From: JABDMH01 sp965223025
GTDB taxonomy: Bacteria > Bacteroidota > Bacteroidia > Chitinophagales > Saprospiraceae
Length of the DNA stretch: 64,000 nt
NCBI GenBank assembly: GCA_965223025.1
Contig: CBDCVP010000007.1
Location: forward strand, 325,546 to 389,545
Reading direction: 5' to 3'
Positions within the stretch are counted from its first letter, which is position 1, and each line of letters starts with the position of its first letter. Shown here in pieces: positions 9,241 through 18,167 of this stretch. A program made the position numbers and the translations under genes. Under the pieces are notes generated by a model that was not told where the DNA came from, did no database searches, and saw only the letters and a list, made by a program, of their open reading frames with translations.

Positions 9241-9257
9241 CATTATTCACGTTAATT
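9241..9257 (-). repeat. Right terminal inverted repeat of the IS982 element
   Basis: Reverse complement of the left end, beginning directly after the transposase stop codon at 9239. The outer edge is 4 bp from the start codon of the next gene. Confidence 0.85.
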
Positions 9258-9261
9258 AATA

Positions 9262-10287
9262 ATGACTGCAAAAAAGCAAAAGTCTTTTCTCCTAGCCTCC
9301 CTTGCCTTTTTCCTTACGTTCATGCCTGCAATGGGACAGGATGGATTGCCGGCATATCATCACTATACACTTGAAAAACTAGCAGAAGGTGTTTATGCAG
9401 CCATCCACAACGACAATGGTGGATATGCAATTTGCAATGCCGGAATCATCGACTTGGGTGACAAAACAATCATAGCTGACGCTTTCATGAGCCCCTTGGC
9501 AGCTAGAGACTTGAAAAAACATGCTGAGATCCTGACTGGAAAACCCGTGTCGGCGGTCCTTAATCTGGATCCTCATTACGACCACACCCGAGGAAATCAA
9601 GTCTTTTGGCCCGAAGCAGATATTATCGGGACCGTTAATGCTCGTGTGTTAATCGAAAAAACATTTCAGTCGAAGCTCGATTATGATAAAATATCGGCAC
9701 CAAAGGAATTAGACAGAATAACCAGTCAACTTGAACAAGCATCAGATACTGAAAGACCCGAGTTGATCATGTTCCAGGGTTTCCGAAAGGCCATGATCGA
9801 ATCTTTTGGTGAGTTAAAAATGGTTCCTCCAAATATTACCATTTCCGATACATTGACGATGTATGGCACCGAAAGAAACTTAGTCTTGATACCAACAGGA
9901 TTTGGTCACACTATAGGAGATATGGTAGCATATCTGCCAAAAGACAGCATAATTTTTATGGGCGATATGTTCTTCAATGAGAGGCATCCTTTCATGGGAA
10001 ACGGCGATCCAATGTCGTGGAAGAACACACTAAAGAAAATAGCCTCATTGGAACCCAAAATCATAGTCCCTGGTCATGGACCCATTGGTGATGTCAATTC
10101 ACTTCGAGTGTTCATTAATTACTTTGAGACGTTGATTGACTTAGTTGAAAAGCAAATCAGCAGCGGTGCAAACTCAAACACGGTCAAGGAATTAGCAATG
10201 CCTAAGCAATACGAGAGTTGGTGGTTTGGACAATTCTATAGTAGTAATCTTCAAAGAATCTATGATCAAGCAACGAAAGGAAACTGA
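9262..10287 (+). CDS. Secreted metallo-beta-lactamase-fold hydrolase
   Basis: A 341-residue protein with a Sec leader ending near MPAMGQD. The fold's metal motifs are LDPHYDHTRGN (residues 102-112), GFGHTIGDM (His), FMGDMFFNERHP (Asp) and VPGHGPIG (His). The first motif is normally HxHxDH but here reads Asp103-Pro-His105-Tyr-Asp107-His108, so the first zinc ligand is Asp instead of His. The substrate is unknown; relatives include secreted hydrolases of lactones, thioesters and beta-lactams, so resistance should not be assumed. The IS982 element ends 4 bp before the ATG, so the native leader and promoter are separated from the gene. The leader peptide is intact, which supports this start. Confidence 0.85.
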   Translation: MTAKKQKSFLLASLAFFLTFMPAMGQDGLPAYHHYTLEKLAEGVYAAIHNDNGGYAICNAGIIDLGDKTIIADAFMSPLAARDLKKHAEILTGKPVSAVLNLDPHYDHTRGNQVFWPEADIIGTVNARVLIEKTFQSKLDYDKISAPKELDRITSQLEQASDTERPELIMFQGFRKAMIESFGELKMVPPNITISDTLTMYGTERNLVLIPTGFGHTIGDMVAYLPKDSIIFMGDMFFNERHPFMGNGDPMSWKNTLKKIASLEPKIIVPGHGPIGDVNSLRVFINYFETLIDLVEKQISSGANSNTVKELAMPKQYESWWFGQFYSSNLQRIYDQATKGN

Positions 10288-10589
10288 GGTAGCACAGCCT
10301 TCAGACACCATATAATAGGTACCTGTGACTACTCATCTGCAACGTGAAACATTTCGTTACTTGTTGATGCGAGAACCTCTTTTTGATTGATCAAAGTCGT
10401 GCGTAACCGGAAGTCTGGATGGGCATCTCCTTCTTGAAATAATTCGGCTCTTGCCCATATTGAGTGGGTTGTGGTCAAAGAACCCCGAGAAGGTGAATTA
10501 ACAGACCATCGTGTTTAAGGAGTAGTAGATCTGGACTAACCCCCTATTATTTGTAGCATCTTGCAGAAGCATCCTCAGCTAAGAGTATA
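10288..10589. other. Noncoding region between convergent genes
   Basis: About 300 bp between the stop of the metallo-hydrolase gene and the stop of the minus-strand gene at 10590. No gene, clear terminator hairpin or repeat was seen. Confidence 0.4.
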
Positions 10590-11195
10590 TCATCCCCGTT
10601 TTCGACAATAAATAACCCAAGTGGGATACCTAAAGGTTTCGCCCATATTAACCCATTCACCCACCCAATTAAACCCTTCCTCGGAAATATCTGAAAAAGT
10701 GAGTCGATAAAATCCATCGGTGCCATTAGGAGCTGCTTGCTGGCGATACAGCACGATTTTATCTTCGGATACTTTGTTGCCCTCCCAGACCGGTAATGTG
10801 GTGGAAGGAGAAGACTGGGAGAAATAATGTACATACCACTTGGCACTATCTGCCACATATTGCCTAATGCTGCCTGAATGGGCTCCATCGGCCTTAAGGG
10901 TAAGGTCTTGTACAGCCATGCCATTCATGATGTACTTAAATGTCCATTCCATTAAAACGGTATCTGCCCAGGTCTGCTGGTTGATGCGAGATACGGATTT
11001 GCAATCGCAGGTACCGATCAATGGTGCAAAGTCTGCCACTGCTTTAGGAGCAGCTGGATTCAGCAGACCAAACGGATGGGCCATGGATGGTTCATAAGGA
11101 TATAACTCATCTGCCACTTGAGCTTGCAAACTAGTGAAATTCAGTGTGACCACTGCAAAGAACGAGAGTGTATACCAAGGTTTCTTCCTCATCAT
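10590..11195 (-). CDS. Secreted protein of unknown function, lipocalin/DUF1579-like
   Basis: From the ATG at 11195 it has 201 residues and begins with a Sec leader (MMRKKPWYTLSFFAVV, cleavage near LQAQ); a longer frame to 11288 adds only a hydrophilic stretch before the leader and was rejected. The mature part starts FAPLIGTCDCKS and continues as a series of beta-strand-like segments, with WTFKYIMNGMAVQDL, SAKWYVHYFSQS and FNWVGEWVNMG. The pattern (a mass-like 'level/score' beta-barrel with GTWxxx at its start) resembles DUF1579 and lipocalin-like families, but I do not recognise a specific member. It is transcribed divergently from the TonB receptor, 165 bp away. Confidence 0.7.
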   Translation of the reverse strand: MMRKKPWYTLSFFAVVTLNFTSLQAQVADELYPYEPSMAHPFGLLNPAAPKAVADFAPLIGTCDCKSVSRINQQTWADTVLMEWTFKYIMNGMAVQDLTLKADGAHSGSIRQYVADSAKWYVHYFSQSSPSTTLPVWEGNKVSEDKIVLYRQQAAPNGTDGFYRLTFSDISEEGFNWVGEWVNMGETFRYPTWVIYCRKRG

Positions 11196-11360
11196 AATCA
11201 CTAAACGTATGTAACACTTAAATGGCTCCTTTGTGGCATTTATGCAGCGATCCTCCTTAGTGTGTTCAATGCTTACACCATCTACCACCAGTCATAAATG
11301 AGGCCTGTCGTAGCAATAGGAGGTCATAGCAAACTAAGGGCAAAATGCTATCTTAGACTC

Positions 11361-14117
11361 ATGCATCTTAATGAAATCATCTTCATTGCCTTGCTTGTCC
11401 TTGGCTCATCACGGCCTGGCCTATCACAGGATATTAAAATCACGATCGTCGACAGTGAAACCGAGCTTCCCCTTATCGGTGCTTGCATCACGGTGACCAA
11501 TGACAACACAGGAGATTGCACCGACGATCAGGGTGTCATTGTACTTAGTGATGTAAGTGATCTGCCTAAACAGATCGTAGCTACCTACATCGGATATGAA
11601 GCACAAGAAGTGACGCTCACTGAATATGGCGACATCAATATAGCCATGGAGCAAGAACAGTTGAACCTCGAGACCATTGAGGTGCGAGGTCAAGGCTCTA
11701 GATTGAAAGCAGATCTGGCACTCAGTGTGGAATCATTGAGCTTGGAAGAGATACAGGGAACCTCCGAGTCTAGCTTCTACAATGCATTGGGAAATATGCG
11801 AGAAGCCGATATTATGACAGTGAGTTTTGGAGTGAAAGTTGTCAACACACGCGGGTTTAATAGCAGTACACCTTTGCGATCCCTACAGCTCATCGACGGC
11901 GTGGATAATGCCTCACCCGGCCTCAATTATCCCCTCGGCAACTTCGTCGGTTTGCCCGAATTGGATGTGCAAGGTGTGGACTTAATCATTGGAGCTAGTT
12001 CTGCCTTCTTCGGCCCCGGTGCATTTAATGGTGTGATCAATATGCGGACCAAGAGCCCCTTCCGGCATCAGGGCTTGGACATCCAGCTTAAAAAGGGAGA
12101 GCGGCAGTTTTTTGAAGGCGGTGCACGCTGGGCCAAATCCTTCCAGAATAAAAAGGGTGAAGACAAGTTTGGGGTCAAAGTCAATCTGTCATACATGCAG
12201 GTATATGATTGGGTCGCTAACGAAGCCTCTCCCTCATTAAGCAACCTCAGAGACAGCATCTATGAAGATAATCCTGGTGGCTACGATGCCATCAATAGAT
12301 ATGGCGATGAAGTCAGCGGTAACTATACCTCCCTGTTTGAGCAATTCCGCCATCCCGGACTTGGCAAGTACTTTCGAACGGGCTATTGGGAGGAAGATCT
12401 AGCCAATTACGACAGCTACAACCTAAAGACCAGCCTGGGACTACATTACCTGGTCGATGAAGATTTTGAGATCGTCGCCAGCACAAATTATGGTCGAGGT
12501 ACGACAGTGATGCAGCTGGACAATCGACTCAGCCTTAACGATGTCTGGGCCATGCAAAATCGATTGGAGATCAACAAAAAAGACAGGTTCTTTCTGCGAC
12601 TTTATACCACTGGAGAAGATGCGGGAGACACCTATGATATCGTTTCGACAGCAAGCAAACTTCAGTCGAGATGGCGCAGCAACAATGATTGGCTCAACCA
12701 GTATAAAAACTTCTGGTTTAGCCAGATTAATCCTCAGGTCAAGGAGCTGCCCGGATTTCCCCAAATCGGTCCTCCACCTGATTTCTTTTATGACTTTGAG
12801 GCTGCCAGTAATGTCATCAATGACAACCAGGACCTCATCAGTCAATGGCACACCGAGGCTCGCAATAGCCAAGATGGAGGGTACCTTGTTCCGGGCACGC
12901 CAGAATTTGATGAAGTATTTGACAATATCATCAGTACAAAGGTTTCCGAGGGCGGAACCAGGTACGTAGATCGATCAAGGCTCTATCATGCCCACGGTGA
13001 GTATCGATTCAAACCAAAGTATTTTGACGAGGGGACCATTGGGGCGAATTATCGCCTATACACACCTTATTCAGAGGGGACCATTTTCGTCGATACATCA
13101 GGCACTACCTTTACTACTTATGAATATGGTTTTTACGGAGGTCTGCAAAAAACCATTGCTAATAATCGGCTCAAATTAAACCTGGCTGTCAGGCTCGACA
13201 AACATGAGAACTATCAATATCTATTTAGCCCGGCATTTTCTGCCAATTATATCCTAGGGCCACTGCACTCTCTTCGGTTCTCCATATCCTCTGCTTTGAG
13301 AAATCCCACTCTGATTGACCAGTACTATTATTTTAGGGTAGGCTCTGCCCTCCTTCTCGGCAATATTACTGGGTATAAAAATCTGATTACTCTGGAGTCG
13401 TTCGAGACCTATCTGGAGGAAGGCTTGAATGCATCTCTCCTCGAGTATTTTGATGAACCACCGATTGTGCCAGAAAAAGCACTTGCGCTGGAGACCGCAT
13501 ATAGTGGAGCCATTTTAGAAAACAAACTCGATGTGGATGCCACACTCTACTTGAATAGGTATCGAGATTTCATCGGATATAAAATCGGATTAGATGTACC
13601 CTTTTTTATGGGCTTTCCCGGAATCCCAAGCATTTTTCGTTTTGCGGCTAATGCTAAAGATATCACCATCACTACTGGTATATCCACTGGTCTAACCTAT
13701 TTTGCCTCCCCCGTTGTCACGGTCACCGGCAACTATTCGTGGAACAAAATCTTTAAGGACAGCGAAGACCCCTTGATACCCGCATACAATACTCCAGAGC
13801 ATAAATTTAACCTCGGCATCAGAGCATATGACTTTGAGTGGCTTGGCATCAAGCACCTGGGGTTTGGACTAAATTTTCGCTGGGTGGAGAGTTATACCTT
13901 TGAGAGCTCACCTCAATTTACCGGTGTCATTCCTGCACAGATTTTACTCAACGGATCGATTGGTAAAGGCTTTCCCAAAATAAATAGTATTTTTAAAATC
14001 AGTGGGTCTAATCTGCTCAATCGCCAACAGAATGGTCTCTATGGCGGACCCAAGGTGGGGCGATTTGTCTTCGCATCATGGACCTACTCACTATCAAATT
14101 CTAATAAACAGCAATAA
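11361..14117 (+). CDS. TonB-dependent outer-membrane receptor
   Basis: Energy-dependent outer-membrane transporter. From the ATG at 11361 the protein has 918 residues with a Sec leader (MHLNEIIFIALLVLG, cleavage after GLSQ); a further in-frame ATG at 11298 would put 21 residues before the leader. A CarboxypepD_reg-like domain (IKITIVDSETELPLIGACI, residues about 25-105) precedes the plug (ETIEVRGQG, VNTRGFNSSTPLRSLQLIDG, SSAFFGPGAFNGVINMRTK) and a long beta-barrel. No SusD partner is nearby, so this is not a standard SusC pair. The stop overlaps the ATG of the downstream T9SS-exported hydrolase by one base, so the two probably act on the same substrate. No ligand is evident. Confidence 0.93.
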   Translation: MHLNEIIFIALLVLGSSRPGLSQDIKITIVDSETELPLIGACITVTNDNTGDCTDDQGVIVLSDVSDLPKQIVATYIGYEAQEVTLTEYGDINIAMEQEQLNLETIEVRGQGSRLKADLALSVESLSLEEIQGTSESSFYNALGNMREADIMTVSFGVKVVNTRGFNSSTPLRSLQLIDGVDNASPGLNYPLGNFVGLPELDVQGVDLIIGASSAFFGPGAFNGVINMRTKSPFRHQGLDIQLKKGERQFFEGGARWAKSFQNKKGEDKFGVKVNLSYMQVYDWVANEASPSLSNLRDSIYEDNPGGYDAINRYGDEVSGNYTSLFEQFRHPGLGKYFRTGYWEEDLANYDSYNLKTSLGLHYLVDEDFEIVASTNYGRGTTVMQLDNRLSLNDVWAMQNRLEINKKDRFFLRLYTTGEDAGDTYDIVSTASKLQSRWRSNNDWLNQYKNFWFSQINPQVKELPGFPQIGPPPDFFYDFEAASNVINDNQDLISQWHTEARNSQDGGYLVPGTPEFDEVFDNIISTKVSEGGTRYVDRSRLYHAHGEYRFKPKYFDEGTIGANYRLYTPYSEGTIFVDTSGTTFTTYEYGFYGGLQKTIANNRLKLNLAVRLDKHENYQYLFSPAFSANYILGPLHSLRFSISSALRNPTLIDQYYYFRVGSALLLGNITGYKNLITLESFETYLEEGLNASLLEYFDEPPIVPEKALALETAYSGAILENKLDVDATLYLNRYRDFIGYKIGLDVPFFMGFPGIPSIFRFAANAKDITITTGISTGLTYFASPVVTVTGNYSWNKIFKDSEDPLIPAYNTPEHKFNLGIRAYDFEWLGIKHLGFGLNFRWVESYTFESSPQFTGVIPAQILLNGSIGKGFPKINSIFKISGSNLLNRQQNGLYGGPKVGRFVFASWTYSLSNSNKQQ

Positions 14118-15703
14118 TGATCAATATGAAAAAAACGATACTCACGTTATGCACCTGCATGATATCATGTGGTTTAATCCTAGCCCAAGAAAGGTACATT
14201 GATAAGATCTTTGACGAAGTACAGATGACAGACGGGGTCCTATATGGCACCAACATCACGATTCTACCAGTACTATCCGGAGGAGATCCAGGTCCACAAG
14301 ATCTACTCCTAGACATCTACGAACCTGTAGGTGATACGGTGTCAGAGAGGCCGGTTGTCATTTTTGCTCACCGTGGTGACTTTCTGCCACCGATCGTAAA
14401 TCTGTCTCCATATGGAACTCGTAAGGACAGTGCGGTCGTTGAATTTTGCACAGAGCTAGCCAAAAGGGGTTTTGTGGCTGTCTCGATGGATTATCGCTTG
14501 GGCTGGGCTCCTCCCCCATTTGGTATGGACATCGAGATAAAGAGTACGGTTCTACAGGCTGTATACCGGATCACCCAAGACATGCGCACAGCAGTTAGGT
14601 TCTTCAGAAAAACAGCAGCAGAGGACGATAATCCCTATAAAATTGATCCCAACAGCATTGCTGTTGCAGGTATGGATGCGGCTGGATTTGCCGCCAATAA
14701 TGTAGCATACCTCAAAAGCACTGATCAGGCCGCACTTCCCAAGTTTCTAGATTTTAGTACGATGCCGCCCACTCCTTTCATTATTGAAGAGCTTCATGGT
14801 GATCCCTATGGCATCACTCAGACACCATTAAACCTACCCAACCACGTAGATTACTCCTCGGATGTGAGTGTGGTCATTGATTTTGAAGGTGGTTTGGGAG
14901 ACATCAGCTGGATCGAAGCAGGAGATCCACCTACGATCACCTTTCAAGCTGCCAATAAATTTGGCAACCCCGGCATCAGAGATGTGACGATCGGGGTAGG
15001 AGGTGAAATCATCATTGCCGAGGGGGCCTTTCCCGATACTATTGTACATACCACCCAGGCATTTGGCAATCAGGACGTATTTTTAGACAACGTAGCAGTA
15101 GATGAGTTGACTGAAAAAGCCAGAGCAGCCACTGGAGGCTTGGAAGGTCTGTTCCTCTACCATCCCTATACACAAGAGGGATCTGTGCAGTGCGATGCCA
15201 CAGCAGGTGTGCCCGCTGTCAATTATGGTGGTAATACCTACGCCTGGAATTGGTATGATGAAACGGTATTTGGTGCCATCTGGGACATGGTAGAAAACCA
15301 AACCATTCCCTCAGAACAATTCATCTGCCAATATAACACGGGCGAAGGAAATCCCAACGACCCAGCCATTTCCCGATTGATGATCGATACCCTGGTCAGA
15401 TACATGGTGCCTCGCCTGGTGGCTGCCATGCAGTCGCAAGAGACCACATCGTCCGAGCTAAAAGCAGAGGATATTTCACTCAGGATCTTTCCCAACCCCT
15501 CTCATGGTCGCATCTCCATCAGCGCTGCCGAGGATTTTCACCGAGTAGCAATTATGGACATTAATGGTAAAAATGTATGGAGTCAAAATGTACAGTCACA
15601 ACAACATGAAGTACATGTGGGCAACCTATCTGCTGGACTCTATGTACTTGAGCTCGCTTTTGACAATGGGCTTATTCACAAGAAAATATCGATATCCAGA
15701 TAA
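14117..15703 (+). CDS. T9SS-secreted alpha/beta hydrolase-like protein with altered nucleophile site
   Basis: A 528-residue exported protein: Sec leader to about residue 23, a carboxylesterase-type alpha/beta hydrolase core (LLLDIYEPVGD, then MDYRLGWAPPP near 124 and AVYRITQDMRTAVRF near 148), and a C-terminal type A T9SS sorting domain (IFPNPSHGRISIS through SAGLYVLEL). The nucleophile elbow, normally GxSxG, reads Gly185-Met-Asp187-Ala-Ala189, and the usual HGGG oxyanion stretch reads HRGD. A serine hydrolase mechanism therefore looks impossible, and the protein may be a binding protein or use Asp. It is coupled to the TonB receptor by a TAATG overlap; the second ATG (14126) is an equally likely start. 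Confidence 0.82.
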   Translation: MINMKKTILTLCTCMISCGLILAQERYIDKIFDEVQMTDGVLYGTNITILPVLSGGDPGPQDLLLDIYEPVGDTVSERPVVIFAHRGDFLPPIVNLSPYGTRKDSAVVEFCTELAKRGFVAVSMDYRLGWAPPPFGMDIEIKSTVLQAVYRITQDMRTAVRFFRKTAAEDDNPYKIDPNSIAVAGMDAAGFAANNVAYLKSTDQAALPKFLDFSTMPPTPFIIEELHGDPYGITQTPLNLPNHVDYSSDVSVVIDFEGGLGDISWIEAGDPPTITFQAANKFGNPGIRDVTIGVGGEIIIAEGAFPDTIVHTTQAFGNQDVFLDNVAVDELTEKARAATGGLEGLFLYHPYTQEGSVQCDATAGVPAVNYGGNTYAWNWYDETVFGAIWDMVENQTIPSEQFICQYNTGEGNPNDPAISRLMIDTLVRYMVPRLVAAMQSQETTSSELKAEDISLRIFPNPSHGRISISAAEDFHRVAIMDINGKNVWSQNVQSQQHEVHVGNLSAGLYVLELAFDNGLIHKKISISR

Positions 15704-15729
15704 ATTTGAGATAACGCTATTAAATAATT

Positions 15730-15763
15730 GAGGTCGCCGACTGTATATGAAGTCGGCGGCCTC
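15730..15763. terminator. Hairpin between convergent genes, likely bidirectional terminator
   Basis: GAGGTCGCCGAC at 15730-15741 and GTCGGCGGCCTC at 15752-15763 form a 12-bp stem with one mismatch and a 10-nt loop. It lies between two convergent stop codons (15703 and 15825), where a terminator is expected. A clean U-tract is missing on either side. Confidence 0.55.
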
Positions 15764-15824
15764 TCCCAATAGTAGCGTACATGGGTGATCATTCGCAGGC
15801 GTGCACGAAGTGGGCATAACCTGA

Positions 15825-16250
15825 TCATTTGGTCGTCTCGCCGCCCATTTGAGTCAGTACACTATCGATAGGCTCCCACAACTCGATCTTATTGCCCTCG
15901 GGATCCATGATATGAACAAACTTGCCATAGTCATAGGTCACTATTTCATCAACCACCGTCACACCATTTTTCCTAAGCTGCTCGACCAACAGTTCAATAT
16001 GCTGTACCCGATAGTTGATCATAAAGCTTTTCTCAGAGGGATTGAAATAGTCCGTATCCTCAGCGAAAGGGCTCCATGACAAGAAGTTAATCTCATCGGG
16101 ACGATTAGCGTTCCTACATTCAAAAACAGATCCGAAATCATTGATGGCAAGCCCCAAGTGTTTACCATACCAATCTTTCACTTTTGCTGGATCTTTACAG
16201 CGAAAAAATACACCACCAATGCCCGTTACTTTCGGTTTCGATTCATTCAT
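15825..16250 (-). CDS. VOC (glyoxalase/bleomycin-resistance fold) family protein
   Basis: A 141-residue protein with two beta-alpha-beta-beta-beta units. TGIGGVFFRCKDPAKVKDWY opens the first, and IVTYDYGKFVHIMDPEGNKIELWEP closes the second with the typical metal-binding Glu and substrate-pocket residues. Without a specific signature the reaction cannot be named; members include glyoxalases, dioxygenases and sequestration proteins. It has no leader and should be cytosolic. It lies 51 bp downstream of the DUF5060 lipoprotein gene on the same strand. Confidence 0.88.
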   Translation of the reverse strand: MNESKPKVTGIGGVFFRCKDPAKVKDWYGKHLGLAINDFGSVFECRNANRPDEINFLSWSPFAEDTDYFNPSEKSFMINYRVQHIELLVEQLRKNGVTVVDEIVTYDYGKFVHIMDPEGNKIELWEPIDSVLTQMGGETTK

Positions 16251-16301
16251 ATTTATGTCGTTATTAAAGAATACTAAACAGTTGATTTTGTTCTCAGCGT
16301 C

Positions 16302-18167
16302 TTAGCGCTTCACATGCAGAAGGACAACCCAATCTTTATCTGGGTCCCTTGGTGGATAGCCCAAAGGGGTATTTCTCTCTCCATTAATCGATTTAATGGA
16401 TCCTTCTACCATTGCTCCACCCTCCCTCGGATTGTACCATGCCACCGAATACTCCTTGCCGGAACCTCCCAGATCAATGGAAGTGGTGTTCAGCTCCATG
16501 GGCAGATAAACCACATAAATCTGGTCTTTCTTAGCCAAACAATAAGACAATGTGTCGGAGGTCAAATCGTCGGATGGCTCCATTTCCCAAAATGGAATAT
16601 GCATCTCAAAAAATTTGCGGGCATAGCGATTTTGGTCCCAAAACAGGTCCCGACTTCGAAAATCCTCGCATGTCAAATCGGAATGCACGCTCTGATACCC
16701 AAAGTACCATTCTACCCCATAGCCACCGGCCATTAAGGTGCCCCATAGGGCTCGTGACCTGGCAAGATCATGCTCCATATCTTCTGCATCTGGAAGCAAT
16801 GCGATTGTAGCTTTCCCGGGCTCATCCACTGCGAGCGCCCAGGCCTTTCCCGTACTGGCTGACCTTGCCCTCCATTTAAGTACCCTGGCATGCACGTCTC
16901 TAAATTCTGGATCGCTCAATTGCAGGGATGCACCAGTCAAGGGTGATTGATCGCCGATCAACTCGCCATATCGATCGTCTTTGTTTGGGAAGGTGTGGAT
17001 CACCAGATGGTGATGATAGGGATCAAGGTCATGTAAATACTTTGCCACTTTCTTCACCTCTGCCATGGGTTGATTATTCTCCTCACCAAGATTCCAATTC
17101 ATGGCTAGGTGATGACCAAATCGTGCCACAAGTTCGCGGTAATACAACTTTCCCTCAGTGCCAAATACTCCTCCATCCATCAAATGGTCCGTTTCAGTTT
17201 CATGGGTCTTAAAGTGTAAAAACATACCTTGCGTCTCGGCATAGTCAAAAATGCGCTCCCATTGCTCAAGTTTCGAGACATCAAATCGAGTTTTATGAAA
17301 AAGCGAGTCCCATGCACCGACATGTGCCTTAGTATCTGCGTAGCTTTGATATTCTTCTGGTGTAACTCTTAACAAATAGGGGAAAACATTGCGATCATCT
17401 CCATCGACATTAAAGGTGAGAAAAGAAAAAACATTGAGTGATTCGCTAGCCAGGTAGTGAATGGCACCCAGTAAATTTTTGCCTTTCTCTCCCTTCCATA
17501 AATAAGGCCTTGCATCTTCCGGAAAATCTTGGGCATGCGGCTGCCAATCCTTGCGAAGGTCAAATACATTGGTCGAGGCATCAAAATCGACATATCCCAA
17601 CAAATTCTCTGGTGCATCCACGCCCACCTTGATGAAATACTGCTCTGAATCCTTGTACTGCAAATAGGGTCGCCCAACATATTTGAGTCGTCCCTTGGCC
17701 CTGTTATCCACACCAGATCTATCGCTAGGAGTGATGTGAAAAGTCCCCGTCAAACCATCCATATAACCGGCCGAACTATCCACTGATTTGCCCATAAGTA
17801 TCGCAACATTCTCACCTTTGACAAATGAGACGGAGTAATGCCACTCTCCCGAATTATTGGGTGTAAACCGAGCCATCCAAATATTTCCCCGGTCCGCACT
17901 GGTCTCCGCAGCATCACCATCTGCAGCGTAAAATCCTGGAACGACAAATGTATCCGTGCCTTGAGTAAACGTCACATCTAGGCGATAGTTTAAGTAAGGA
18001 TTATACTCATCCAGCTCGCTGGTTTCTGGTCCATCAAAAACCAGGGTTACTTTATGCCACCTCTTGAGCTCTCCTCGAATTTCCGCTGTGGGGCTATAGC
18101 ATCCAATGGAAGCTAGCACCACCAGGATAGTTAAAAAGTAGACTTGTGAAATATTGAATACCGTCAT
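16302..18167 (-). CDS. DUF5060-domain glycoside hydrolase-like lipoprotein
   Basis: A 621-residue lipoprotein with lipobox LASIGC (Cys at about 23). A DUF5060 beta-sandwich (RWHKVTLVFDGPETSE through GEWHYSVSFVKGE, residues about 35-120) precedes a TIM-barrel region (YFIKVGVDAPENLLGY onward). Candidate acid/base and nucleophile glutamates are in MNWNLGEENNQP and LAVDEPGKA, spaced as in clan GH-A enzymes. A C-terminal beta domain (YSVAWYNPREGG) resembles the putative collagen-binding domain found with this family. It is anchored in an outer or inner membrane leaflet and likely acts on an extracellular polysaccharide. The substrate is unknown. Confidence 0.82.
   Translation of the reverse strand: MTVFNISQVYFLTILVVLASIGCYSPTAEIRGELKRWHKVTLVFDGPETSELDEYNPYLNYRLDVTFTQGTDTFVVPGFYAADGDAAETSADRGNIWMARFTPNNSGEWHYSVSFVKGENVAILMGKSVDSSAGYMDGLTGTFHITPSDRSGVDNRAKGRLKYVGRPYLQYKDSEQYFIKVGVDAPENLLGYVDFDASTNVFDLRKDWQPHAQDFPEDARPYLWKGEKGKNLLGAIHYLASESLNVFSFLTFNVDGDDRNVFPYLLRVTPEEYQSYADTKAHVGAWDSLFHKTRFDVSKLEQWERIFDYAETQGMFLHFKTHETETDHLMDGGVFGTEGKLYYRELVARFGHHLAMNWNLGEENNQPMAEVKKVAKYLHDLDPYHHHLVIHTFPNKDDRYGELIGDQSPLTGASLQLSDPEFRDVHARVLKWRARSASTGKAWALAVDEPGKATIALLPDAEDMEHDLARSRALWGTLMAGGYGVEWYFGYQSVHSDLTCEDFRSRDLFWDQNRYARKFFEMHIPFWEMEPSDDLTSDTLSYCLAKKDQIYVVYLPMELNTTSIDLGGSGKEYSVAWYNPREGGAMVEGSIKSINGERNTPLGYPPRDPDKDWVVLLHVKR

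Larger units (their letters stand above)
8214..9257 (+). mobile_element. IS982-family insertion sequence, complete, 1044 bp
   Basis: Perfect 17-bp terminal inverted repeats (AATTAACGTGAATAATG at 8214-8230 and its exact reverse complement at 9241-9257) enclose one uninterrupted transposase gene. The trinucleotide AAT lies immediately outside both ends (8211-8213 and 9258-9260) and may be the target duplication, although the AT-rich setting makes this uncertain. The length fits the IS982 family, about 1 kb. The transposase is intact, so the element could be active. The right end lies only 4 bp before the ATG at 9262. No second copy or fragment was noticed in the window. Confidence 0.9.

Noticed and set aside
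9262..10287. Calling the MBL-fold gene a beta-lactamase resistance gene
   Set aside because: The fold is shared by many hydrolases and the first metal ligand is changed; nothing specific points to beta-lactams.
11298..11360. Upstream ATG of the TonB receptor at 11298
   Set aside because: It would place 21 hydrophilic residues before a normal Sec leader that begins at the ATG at 11361.
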